Assembly: GCA_023390555.1 (NCBI GenBank)
Contig: JAEWCQ010000023.1
Span: 23,298-87,297, forward strand
Length of the DNA: 64,000 bases
Source: Bacillota bacterium
Lineage (GTDB): Bacteria; Bacillota; Clostridia; Lachnospirales; Lachnospiraceae
Direction: 5' to 3'
Shown: piece by piece, positions 42,222 through 48,907 of the stretch
How the letters are laid out: every line of letters starts with the position of its first letter
How positions within the stretch are numbered: position 1 is the stretch's first letter
Made by a program: the position numbers and the translations under genes
Notes under the pieces: generated by a model
Databases searched by the model: none
What the model was told of the DNA's origin: nothing
The model's input: the letters and a program-made list of their open reading frames with translations, nothing else

Positions 42222-42488
42222 TTGACTTCTTTGATTACAGGTGCTCTTGGTTTTATTGCTTCTTTTATTGATAAGATTATGCCTGTTTATGACATATCTT
42301 CATCCTACTACGATAACATTTCGTCAAGCTTAATAACCATATCCGATTTTATTGCACAAGCTAACTTTCTTATACCTTTGCCGGATATCGCTGTTATTAT
42401 TTCTGTTGATTTAGGAATACGTATTTTTAAACTTGCTTTGTTTGCAGCAAACTGGGTTATCCGCAGAGTCGCAGACGTTATTCCGTAA
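42222..42488 (+). CDS. pVI-like minor coat protein
   Basis: 88 aa, TTG start with a GGGGGTG site, 11 bp after the pIII-like gene. Two or three hydrophobic segments and a basic C-terminus (NWVIRRVADVIP). In Ff phages gene VI follows gene III and encodes a hydrophobic tip protein that joins pIII to the coat; the same order and properties hold here. Confidence 0.65.
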   Translation: MTSLITGALGFIASFIDKIMPVYDISSSYYDNISSSLITISDFIAQANFLIPLPDIAVIISVDLGIRIFKLALFAANWVIRRVADVIP

Positions 42489-42490
42489 TG

Positions 42491-42544
42491 TGTATCTCAT
42501 TATTTTCCAGCTGCCCTGGTAATCGATTTCAATTTTGAGATACA
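42491..42544 (+). repeat. Dispersed phage element D
   Basis: TGTATCTCA - 36 bases - TGAGATACA, two bases after the pVI-like stop codon. Interior contains CAGCTG and CCTGG. Confidence 0.85.
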
Positions 42545-42569
42545 TATAGTTTGATTGTGAGGTGATTTT

Positions 42570-42740
42570 ATCTCTATCGTTTTATATTATTTGAAGTATT
42601 CATTTTATGCCTATAACTTTTTTGTTCTTACGCACCTGAAACTTTATTGCTATTATTTTATACTTCTTGGTATTGTGGCAAACTTTATCGTTTTAAGAAA
42701 GGTTTTTATTTTAGGGAAAAAGAAAAATGTATCTCAATGA
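42570..42740 (+). CDS. Possible 56-aa membrane peptide with non-standard start
   Basis: An open frame of 56 codons follows a good GAGGTGA site, but the codon at the right distance is ATC, not ATG/GTG/TTG. The first standard start is a TTG seven codons later. The product would be very hydrophobic with a Lys-rich end, and its stop lies in element E. Either an ATC start, a sequence error or chance; low confidence. Confidence 0.3.
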   Translation: MSIVLYYLKYSFYAYNFFVLTHLKLYCYYFILLGIVANFIVLRKVFILGKKKNVSQ

Positions 42741-42781
42741 TTCATGCTGCAGCTGCAACCGTCAGGAAAAATCGAGATACA
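42728..42781 (+). repeat. Dispersed phage element E
   Basis: TGTATCTCA - 36 bases - CGAGATACA. Interior contains TGCTGCAGCTGC and GTCAGGA. It lies upstream of the 71-aa gene. Confidence 0.8.
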
Positions 42782-42808
42782 ACACATTCAAATTTAGGAG
42801 GATTTTTC

Positions 42809-43024
42809 ATGAAAATTCAAAGTTTTAAATTTAATGAGACTTATGCTTTTTTTATTTTTGTCGGTTTTTTATCATTCTTCGGCTTCTGGGTGTCCGGTTG
42901 TTCTTTATTCGCCAGTTTTCTTTCTGGAATTTTTATTTACATATTTTTGCGCTTTGCTAATTTCCTTTGGGGACTGATCATGAAGCTGATCGGTATGTCG
43001 AGGTTGCCAGATGGAAGAAAATAG
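42809..43024 (+). CDS. 71-aa membrane protein coupled to the Zot gene
   Basis: ATG at 42809 with AGGAGG. Two hydrophobic helices (about 13-30 and 33-52) with an aromatic-rich N-terminus and a basic end. Its last 14 bp overlap the start of the Zot-like gene, so the two are translated together. Because the Zot-like protein has no clear membrane helix, this small protein may provide the membrane part of the export machine (inference). Confidence 0.65.
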   Translation: MKIQSFKFNETYAFFIFVGFLSFFGFWVSGCSLFASFLSGIFIYIFLRFANFLWGLIMKLIGMSRLPDGRK

Positions 43025-43940
43025 TCTGAACCTTGATAACTATTTGTTCCGAATTCCTGAAAGTGAATATCAATTTTTTAAGGAAAAGGAAGAATACTTT
43101 TTCAATCATCCCAATATCAAGCAGCGTAAAAAATGGTATTATCAGTATTATATTTTTTACCGCTACCGTATGAAAAGTAAAAGAAGGATTGCCAGACTTG
43201 AAAAGATGAAACTTCCGCTTCACCTATCTTTCATCCGTTGGCTTATCATTGATAACTTACGGGGTAAAGAACATAGATTTTGGGGTATTTATCAATTTGT
43301 CGCTTTGCCTGGAGAGGGAAAGACTTTATCCATGGTGGCACACATGGAGCGTGCTCTTGTAAACCATCCTGATGTGATGATCGGCACAAACTTTAATTAC
43401 AAACACCAGCAATATCAAATAGATCATTGGTCGGATATTATTAAAATTGCAATGCAGGCCCGTAAGTTAGGTTATCCTTGTATTATTGCTATGGATGAAA
43501 TTCATGTAACCTTTGATGCTGCTGACTGGCAGAAGTTTCCTGCAGAGTTACTTGCGCTTTTATCCTTTAACCGTAAATTTTCTTTGCAATTTTTATGTTC
43601 CGCACAGATTTATGAGCGTATTCCGAAAAAGATTCGTGATATAGCTAATTACACTGTTATCTGCAAAAATGTTTGGAAAGCTGATCGGTTATTTCAAAAT
43701 TTTTATTATGAAAAAAATAACTATGAATCGTCTTTTTCTGGTAAGCGTGCTAAAGCTCAATTTCTTCGTGAATATGTTGCAGACGATAGATTATATGCTT
43801 TGTATGATACTTTGCAGCAAGTTGAAAATATGACGACTAAGGCAAAGGATGAACAGGATAAAAAGAAAGCAGCTTTTGACTTATTGTTTGGTAACCATTT
43901 GGAGCAAGAGGAAGAACCCAGATCTTCTCCGGCAACATGA
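43011..43940 (+). CDS. zot: Zot/pI-family phage assembly ATPase
   Basis: 309 aa. Walker A ALPGEGKT (98-105), Walker B CIIAMDEIHV (157-166), then FNRKFSLQFLCSAQIYERIPKKIRD with the conserved R-K and Gln sensor positions. It drives extrusion of the filamentous virion through the membrane. Unlike Ff pI, which has a C-terminal membrane helix, this protein ends in an acidic soluble tail. It follows the 71-aa membrane gene with overlap. Its stop codon lies inside the first of three hairpins. Confidence 0.88.
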   Translation: MEENSLNLDNYLFRIPESEYQFFKEKEEYFFNHPNIKQRKKWYYQYYIFYRYRMKSKRRIARLEKMKLPLHLSFIRWLIIDNLRGKEHRFWGIYQFVALPGEGKTLSMVAHMERALVNHPDVMIGTNFNYKHQQYQIDHWSDIIKIAMQARKLGYPCIIAMDEIHVTFDAADWQKFPAELLALLSFNRKFSLQFLCSAQIYERIPKKIRDIANYTVICKNVWKADRLFQNFYYEKNNYESSFSGKRAKAQFLREYVADDRLYALYDTLQQVENMTTKAKDEQDKKKAAFDLLFGNHLEQEEEPRSSPAT

Positions 43941-44102
43941 GCACAGCGCTTAGTAGCGCAGCGCATGTTGCCGGAGTTTGGCAGGGGCGACCACGTGGCT
44001 GTAATACGTGGTCTGAAAATACACAGTAAAAATCCGGTAACAGTAATAAATACTAGGGTTATAGCGATTTTTGCCGTTTGGCGAAATTGCGTTTTCGCCA
44101 AA
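43927..44102 (+). other. Hairpin-rich intergenic region before rep (origin and packaging candidate)
   Basis: Three stems in 176 bp. H1 (43927-43976): CTCCGGCAACATG/CATGTTGCCGGAG with an inner GCGCT-TAGT-AGCGC. H2 (43989-44013): GACCACGT - nine bases - ACGTGGTC. H3 (44077-44102): TTTGGCGAAA - six bases - TTTCGCCAAA. The Ff intergenic region has the same plan: a long packaging hairpin just after the last assembly gene, then minus- and plus-strand origin hairpins before gene II. Confidence 0.7.
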
Positions 44103-44131
44103 AAATATATTGACTAAAGTGAGGGTATAAA

Positions 44132-45751
44132 ATGTTAGATAAAAGAGTGTTATCTGATACCCAGATATACAATGATTTTGACGAAGTCGAAAAAAATTAC
44201 TGGTTCGATTTTAAGAAATCAAAATTTTTACATAACATAGACACATTTTATTATTCCGTCAAATTTGTTCAGGATTTTACTTTTGATTCTAAAGATAAGG
44301 CTGTCATGAATTTTCGTAATTTTTTTGACTGGAAATACCGTGAAATGGAACAGGTCAATAAGTATAACAGTAACATAACGCTTTCGTTTCCGGGTTGTGA
44401 TACGTTGTTAAATTTAAAGCCTTACAATTTTGCCGGATTTTTTACAATCTGTTTGGAGTGTCCAGAATACTTTGATATCTTCTTTGCGCCAAAAGTTCCG
44501 CATGGGAATGAGGGCGGGGAATCTGTCACCTGTGAATGTGTCGTGCAGATCAGATCGTACATGCTTTGGATGTATGGAGTAAAAATTGCTTATGAAAAGT
44601 CTTACGAGTATATCAAGGCTATTGCGCATTATTTTCATCTTGAGATAGCTTACACACAGGAAAACCGTATTGATTATTGCTGGCATACAAATTACTTAAG
44701 TAACCCGGAAAAGTTCTTTACGATGGAAAATTTTTATAAGATGCGTGTTGACCGTTTTAAGGATGCTCTTTTCCATACTGCAAAAGATGGCATGGACGGC
44801 TACGAAGTTGACTATATTGCCATGGGGAAACGATCTGACAAGGTGTTTATCCGTATCTATCTGAAAAGCAAGGAAGTCATTGAGAAAGGTTATAAACCGT
44901 GGTTTTTTAAAGTATGGCTCTTTAATGGATTAATTAATCGCTATGACATGTACGTTTACGAACATGCTTTTCTGCATCATAGCTGGAAACAAATTGATAT
45001 GGGACGGATTAAGTATTATTACGAATATGGTCATGATCAAAGGTATGTAGAGAAATGTGGACGGCTGCTCAATAAGATTGATACGATTTCTCCGGATGAA
45101 CTTCGGAAATTTGCCGATCGGCTCACACCTAAGATTAATTTGATTATGAATGTGGAATTTCAGACAATGAGGAAACATTCAAAGACGTATCAGCTGATAC
45201 CTTTCTTTGATAATCGTGATAAGCTGACATCCAAACGAATTTATGATTATCTGGATAACAGAAAGCTGATTTGTGATTATTTAACCAGTAGGGTACTGAG
45301 ACTTGTCGAACCGCATGTTGAGAATATGAATGATTCAAATAAAAGCCGTCGTGAAAATTGTGCTTTCTGGGAATCTCTTCGATCTTGTAAGATCAGTGAT
45401 GCATTTATTCCAGAAGAGGAACAATCACTTACTCGTCTTTATTCCAGAAAAATGAATAGTCAGGTTGTGAAATCTCGTGCAATTAAGGCTATGGTTACGT
45501 TTGGAATTTATGCAAAAGGAATTAATAACGATAATCCGATGCAGGATGCGTTAGAAGCTCTCTGTATGATGAATGACAATGATATTGAGGATGCATTACG
45601 ATTTAAAAATAAAAAAGTCCGCCAATTCAACGCGAATGAATTAGCGGAAGTAATGAAAGATACTGATCGTACATCCAATAACAATATTATACTCATAAAT
45701 AATGATACTGGAGAAATTTACAATTATAATACACCAGATATTTCAAAATAG
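44132..45751 (+). CDS. Rolling-circle replication initiator (pII / Rep_trans-like)
   Basis: 539 aa, soluble. The segment ENRIDYCWHTNYL (about 177-189) and later KVFIRIYLKSKEVIEKGYKPWFFKVWLFN (about 237-265) match the RxD strand and the RIY-K-E strand of Rep_trans-type initiators. The N-terminal 150 residues may be an origin-binding domain. It should nick the plus origin, probably one of the hairpins just upstream, and support single-strand synthesis. Family level is by motif; identity is low. Confidence 0.72.
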   Translation: MLDKRVLSDTQIYNDFDEVEKNYWFDFKKSKFLHNIDTFYYSVKFVQDFTFDSKDKAVMNFRNFFDWKYREMEQVNKYNSNITLSFPGCDTLLNLKPYNFAGFFTICLECPEYFDIFFAPKVPHGNEGGESVTCECVVQIRSYMLWMYGVKIAYEKSYEYIKAIAHYFHLEIAYTQENRIDYCWHTNYLSNPEKFFTMENFYKMRVDRFKDALFHTAKDGMDGYEVDYIAMGKRSDKVFIRIYLKSKEVIEKGYKPWFFKVWLFNGLINRYDMYVYEHAFLHHSWKQIDMGRIKYYYEYGHDQRYVEKCGRLLNKIDTISPDELRKFADRLTPKINLIMNVEFQTMRKHSKTYQLIPFFDNRDKLTSKRIYDYLDNRKLICDYLTSRVLRLVEPHVENMNDSNKSRRENCAFWESLRSCKISDAFIPEEEQSLTRLYSRKMNSQVVKSRAIKAMVTFGIYAKGINNDNPMQDALEALCMMNDNDIEDALRFKNKKVRQFNANELAEVMKDTDRTSNNNIILINNDTGEIYNYNTPDISK

Positions 45752-45767
45752 CAAATGAAAATTTATA

Positions 45768-45820
45768 TGTATCTCATAATTTTTCAGCTGCTTAATTCCT
45801 GGAGAAAAAATTGAGATACG
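45768..45820 (+). repeat. Dispersed phage element F
   Basis: TGTATCTCA - 35 bases - TGAGATACG, between rep and the integrase gene. The arms extend to about 17 paired bases as RNA or single-stranded DNA (TGTATCTCATAATTTTTC facing GAAAAAATTGAGATAC). Confidence 0.83.
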
Positions 45821-45832
45821 GAAAGAGGACTT

Positions 45833-46798
45833 ATGACAATCGCAAAAGCGTATTCAATTTTTATTAATGACAAACGTGTTTCCTGTTCCAATGAAACAAT
45901 TATTTATTATTCATATAATATTGAGAAGTTTATAGATTACCTCGAGGAACGTTCGAAACGTCCAGCAAATGAAATCGAATTGAATGAAGTGGACAAATCT
46001 ATTGTGAATGAATTTATCTTGAATTTGAGGTCATTGAATAAATATTCCGGTCATCCGTTCATTTCTTCTGATCGCAGGATAAAGAATACTTCGATAAATA
46101 CATACTTACGTGCAGTGAAGATTTTTATGTGCTGGTGTTTTAATGAAGAGTTTTTACAAAATGATATTTTCAAAACGATTAAGCTGCCGAAACAAGATTC
46201 TGATTCTGTGATTCCGCTGTATCAGGAAGAGGCAGTCCAGATTGATTCAATGTTCAATAATAAGACGGAAACAGGTCTTAGAAATTTATGTATTGTACAC
46301 CTTATGTTAGATGCTGGGTGTCGTCGTGGTGAAGTCATTAATTTAAAAATTAAAGATATTATGTTTGATAAGAATATCATTTATGTGTACGGAAAAGGTG
46401 GGAAGTATAGAATTATTCCTTTGTGCCCGAAGCTTAAGAGCATGCTCTATCGGTATTGTGTAATTTACCGTTCGTTTATTTCTTCTGAATGCATACCTGA
46501 TCAGAATTTATTTGTAAAGATTGGCAGTCAGGAATATATAAACAAGTCAACTATCAATCAGTTGTTCCGGCGGATTAAAAATACTACTGGTATAGATCGG
46601 CTTCATCCGCACTTGCTCCGGCATACATTCGCGACTTCGTACATTATGGGTGGTGGCAATCTTGAGTTCCTGCGTCTAATCATGGGACATAGTGATTATA
46701 ATATCACTCGGCGGTATCTTCATCTTGCAAATCAATACAGCATGATGGGTGCCAGCATTTACAAACTGGATGCTATGTTTTTTAAAAGTGCTTATTAA
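45833..46798 (+). CDS. Tyrosine recombinase / integrase of the prophage
   Basis: 321 aa, Xer-like two-domain enzyme. SAM-like core-binding domain (1-110), catalytic domain with Arg165 (GCRRGEV), Lys near 188 (YGKGGKYR), His260-Arg263 (HPHLLRH), His286 (GHSD) and Tyr295. All catalytic residues are intact. It lacks the N-terminal arm-binding domain seen in the integrase of the conjugative element. It lies 300 bp from tRNA-Lys, so it most likely put this phage into the same tRNA. Confidence 0.9.
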   Translation: MTIAKAYSIFINDKRVSCSNETIIYYSYNIEKFIDYLEERSKRPANEIELNEVDKSIVNEFILNLRSLNKYSGHPFISSDRRIKNTSINTYLRAVKIFMCWCFNEEFLQNDIFKTIKLPKQDSDSVIPLYQEEAVQIDSMFNNKTETGLRNLCIVHLMLDAGCRRGEVINLKIKDIMFDKNIIYVYGKGGKYRIIPLCPKLKSMLYRYCVIYRSFISSECIPDQNLFVKIGSQEYINKSTINQLFRRIKNTTGIDRLHPHLLRHTFATSYIMGGGNLEFLRLIMGHSDYNITRRYLHLANQYSMMGASIYKLDAMFFKSAY

Positions 46799-46808
46799 GG
46801 AGGATTCT

Positions 46809-46979
46809 ATGATTGATATCGATATTGAAAATTTAAGAATTTATCTTGTACACAAAGTATTAGAATTGGCTCATTGTAATGATGATTTTAGAGAGTTATC
46901 TGATCATGATAAATATCTTGTTCTATCTTCCGCAGCTTTACTTTATAGAAATGGCTGTTTGAAAGGCGAGGATTATTAA
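46809..46979 (+). CDS. Hypothetical 56-aa acidic protein
   Basis: ATG at 46809 behind AAGGAGG, 11 bp after the recombinase. Acidic and helical, with no recognised family. The position directly after the integrase would suit a recombination directionality factor, but these are usually basic, so the role stays open. Confidence 0.55.
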   Translation: MIDIDIENLRIYLVHKVLELAHCNDDFRELSDHDKYLVLSSAALLYRNGCLKGEDY

Positions 46980-46984
46980 TTTCT

Positions 46985-47048
46985 TGTATCTCATAAATTT
47001 ATGCTGCAGTTTGTGATCAGCTTTCTGCAGCGTAAAAATTGAGATACA
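46985..47048 (+). repeat. Dispersed phage element G (longest copy)
   Basis: TGTATCTCA - 46 bases - TGAGATACA. The stem extends inward through GCTGCAG/CTGCAGC to about 24 pairs. It is the last element, 50 bp from the tRNA-Lys junction. Confidence 0.83.
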
Positions 47049-47069
47049 TTTATCTTAAAAAACGGCAAA

Positions 47070-47097
47070 AAAAAAGACCTGTCTGCCTTTTTCTTTT
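47070..47097. terminator. Weak terminator-like sequence between prophage and tRNA cluster
   Basis: A-run, AAAGACCTGTCTGCCTTT imperfect stem, T-run; symmetrical, so it could serve the leftward tRNA transcript or the rightward phage transcript. Confidence 0.4.
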
Positions 47098-47099
47098 AA

Positions 47100-47172
47100 T
47101 GAGACATCGGGGATTCGAACCCCGGACAACTTGATTAAAAGTCAAGTGCTCTACCAACTGAGCTAATATCCC
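47100..47172 (-). tRNA. tRNA-Lys (TTT), integration target
   Basis: 73 nt, no encoded CCA. Acceptor stem GGGATAT/ATGTCTC, anticodon loop CTTTTAA. Last gene of the leftward tRNA cluster. Its 3' 46-48 bp are duplicated at 36860 and 7723, so its present 3' half was supplied by the prophage. Confidence 0.97.
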
Positions 47173-47213
47173 ATATCTTCAATTATTTCACGCCGTAAGG
47201 CTTTGCATATGAA

Positions 47214-47285
47214 CTGGGCTAGTTGGATTCGAACCAACGTATGCAGCAGTCAAAGTGCTGTGCCTTACCGCTTGGCGATAGCCCA
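47214..47285 (-). tRNA. tRNA-Gln (TTG)
   Basis: 72 nt; acceptor TGGGCTA/TAGCCCA, anticodon loop CTTTGAC, intact T-arm GGTTCGAATCC. Confidence 0.97.
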
Positions 47286-47328
47286 TTACTTTTAACAGTG
47301 GATGCTTAAAAAGAAACTATCGCATCAG

Positions 47329-47403
47329 GGTGGATACAGGGATTCGAACCCTGGGCCTCCAGAGCCACAATCTGGCGCGCTAACCAACTGCGCTATACCC
47401 ACC
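47329..47403 (-). tRNA. tRNA-His (GTG)
   Basis: 75 nt including the extra 5' G paired with C73; anticodon loop TTGTGGC. Confidence 0.97.
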
Positions 47404-47447
47404 ATAAAGATTCCGGTTTCCCGTCATCTCCTACCCATAATGGGAAA

Positions 47448-47521
<74 letters not shown>

Positions 47522-47527
47522 ACAAAA

Positions 47528-47598
47528 AGCGGGTGATGGGAATCGAACCCACGTATCCAGCTTGGAAGGCTGGTGTTCTACCATTGAACTACACCCGC
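47528..47598 (-). tRNA. tRNA-Gly (TCC)
   Basis: 71 nt; acceptor GCGGGTG/CACCCGC, discriminator U, anticodon loop CTTCCAA. Confidence 0.97.
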
Positions 47599-47604
47599 AT
47601 GTAA

Positions 47605-47679
47605 TCGGGGTGACAGGATTCGAACCTGCGGCCTCCTGGTCCCAAACCAGGCGCTCTAGCCAAGCTGAGCCACACCCCG
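47605..47679 (-). tRNA. tRNA-Pro (TGG)
   Basis: 75 nt; acceptor CGGGGTG/CACCCCG, anticodon loop TTTGGGA. First tRNA of the cluster in transcription order. Confidence 0.97.
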
Positions 47680-47790
47680 TTACGCAAACATCGGTTGCTT
47701 CATACCGTGTTTTTTCGTGACGCAAGACATATTATATCTTAGCGCGTCCCAATTGTCAACACCAAATTGCGACTATTTTTTATACAAAAA

Positions 47791-48288
47791 TCAAAATACA
47801 TTCACATACTTTATTGTGAAATATGCCTTTCCATTTTTGTCAACTTCCATAATCGCATAGGAGGGCTGCTTTCCTTCCTGCCTTGGGCTTGTGATGCTTC
47901 CGGGATTTACGGCAATCACACCCTTGTCATAGTCGAGTACAGGGCGATGGGTATGGCCAAACATCACAATGTCCATGCCCCGTCCTTTTGCTTCTTTCTT
48001 GATATCCTCAACTCCATCTGTAACATAGTAATAATTCCCGTGTGTGAGCAAAATATGATAACCGGCTATTTCAATCTCTTTTTCTCTGGGCAGCACGGAA
48101 AAAAAGTCACTGTTACCAGACACAATCTCCAGCGGGCATCCGGCCAGTTCCGCGATATAGTCCTGACAGCCCTCCGCGTCCCCAAGATGAATCATAAGGT
48201 CTAACGGCCTTTCACGCTCCAGAACCTTTTCCAGATTCCCATGCTTTCTGTGTGTGTCACTCACAATCAATATTTTCATTGGTCTCAT
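47791..48288 (-). CDS. YfcE/MJ0936-family metallophosphoesterase
   Basis: 165 aa from the ATG at 48288 (AAGGAAG site). The metallophosphoesterase motifs are complete: ILIVSDTHRK (D-x-H), HLGDAEG (GD), SGNSD (GN), LLTHGNYY (H) and FGHTHRP (GHTH). These small two-metal enzymes cleave phosphodiesters; the physiological substrate is unknown. It follows rdgB by 13 bp, a pairing common in clostridia. Confidence 0.9.
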   Translation of the reverse strand: MRPMKILIVSDTHRKHGNLEKVLERERPLDLMIHLGDAEGCQDYIAELAGCPLEIVSGNSDFFSVLPREKEIEIAGYHILLTHGNYYYVTDGVEDIKKEAKGRGMDIVMFGHTHRPVLDYDKGVIAVNPGSITSPRQEGKQPSYAIMEVDKNGKAYFTIKYVNVF

Positions 48289-48301
48289 CGACAATCTTCC
48301 T

Positions 48302-48907
48302 TTACAGGCATTTTCCCCTCAGTGCCTCTTTCATTGCACGTAATGCTTTGCCTCGGTGGCTCAATTCGTTTTTCAAATCCACCGGAAGTTGTGCTGTAGA
48401 GCAGTTATATTCATCAACATAAAAAATCGGGTCATATCCAAAGCCGTTTTCCCCTGCCGGCTCATAACCGATGTAACCTTCAATTGATTCCTTTGTCACA
48501 ATTACTTCTTTGTCCGGAAGCACGGCCGCAATTGCGCAGACGAAACGTGCCGTACGCTGTTCCTTTGGCACGCCGTCTAAACGATCCAGAAGATTCTGGT
48601 TCTTAATCGTATAAGAGGTGTTCTCTCCCATATATCTGGCTGAATAAATTCCAGGCTCCTTATTCAGATAATCAATTTCCAGACCGGAATCATCTGCCAG
48701 AACAATATCATCTGTATATTCTGCCACAGATTTCGCTTTTATAACAGCATTTTCTTCAAAAGTTACTCCATTTTCTTCAATATCAAGCTGGATGCCCGCT
48801 TCTTTCATCGATACGATATCCAAATTCAGATCCGATAAAATCATATGGATCTCTTTCATCTTATCCTGATTCCCTGTTGCAAAAACAATTCTTCTGCTCA
48901 TTTTCAA
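48302..48907 (-). CDS. rdgB: XTP/dITP diphosphatase (RdgB/HAM1)
   Basis: 201 aa. The HAM1 motifs are in place: FATGNQDKMKEI at the start, GVTFEENAVIKAK, LADDSGLEI, the GIYSARYMGE loop and NGFGYDPIF near the end. It hydrolyses non-canonical purine triphosphates and keeps them out of DNA and RNA. The start overlaps the amidase stop by 4 bp. Translation probably begins at Met1 or Met3. Confidence 0.96.
   Translation of the reverse strand: MKMSRRIVFATGNQDKMKEIHMILSDLNLDIVSMKEAGIQLDIEENGVTFEENAVIKAKSVAEYTDDIVLADDSGLEIDYLNKEPGIYSARYMGENTSYTIKNQNLLDRLDGVPKEQRTARFVCAIAAVLPDKEVIVTKESIEGYIGYEPAGENGFGYDPIFYVDEYNCSTAQLPVDLKNELSHRGKALRAMKEALRGKCL

Larger units (their letters stand above)
36906..47099. 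mobile_element. Integrated filamentous phage (inovirus-like prophage)
   Basis: About 10.2 kb between the variant attachment site and the intact tRNA-Lys. Gene order: two small leftward genes, repressor, operators, RHH protein, GC-rich gap, possible ssDNA-binding protein, 46-aa and 74-aa membrane proteins, 68-aa coat protein, terminator, pIII-like, pVI-like, small membrane proteins, Zot/pI ATPase, hairpin-rich intergenic region, Rep, integrase. A Zot ATPase beside a tiny coat gene, a secreted/anchored pIII-like protein and a rolling-circle Rep is diagnostic of Inoviridae. No pIV secretin is present, as expected without an outer membrane. All frames are open. Confidence 0.9.

Noticed and set aside
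38108..47048. Possible CRISPR array from repeated TGTATCTCA sequences
   Set aside because: Copies are 200-3000 bp apart, inverted-ended, with variable interiors and whole genes between them; there is no spacer periodicity and no cas gene.
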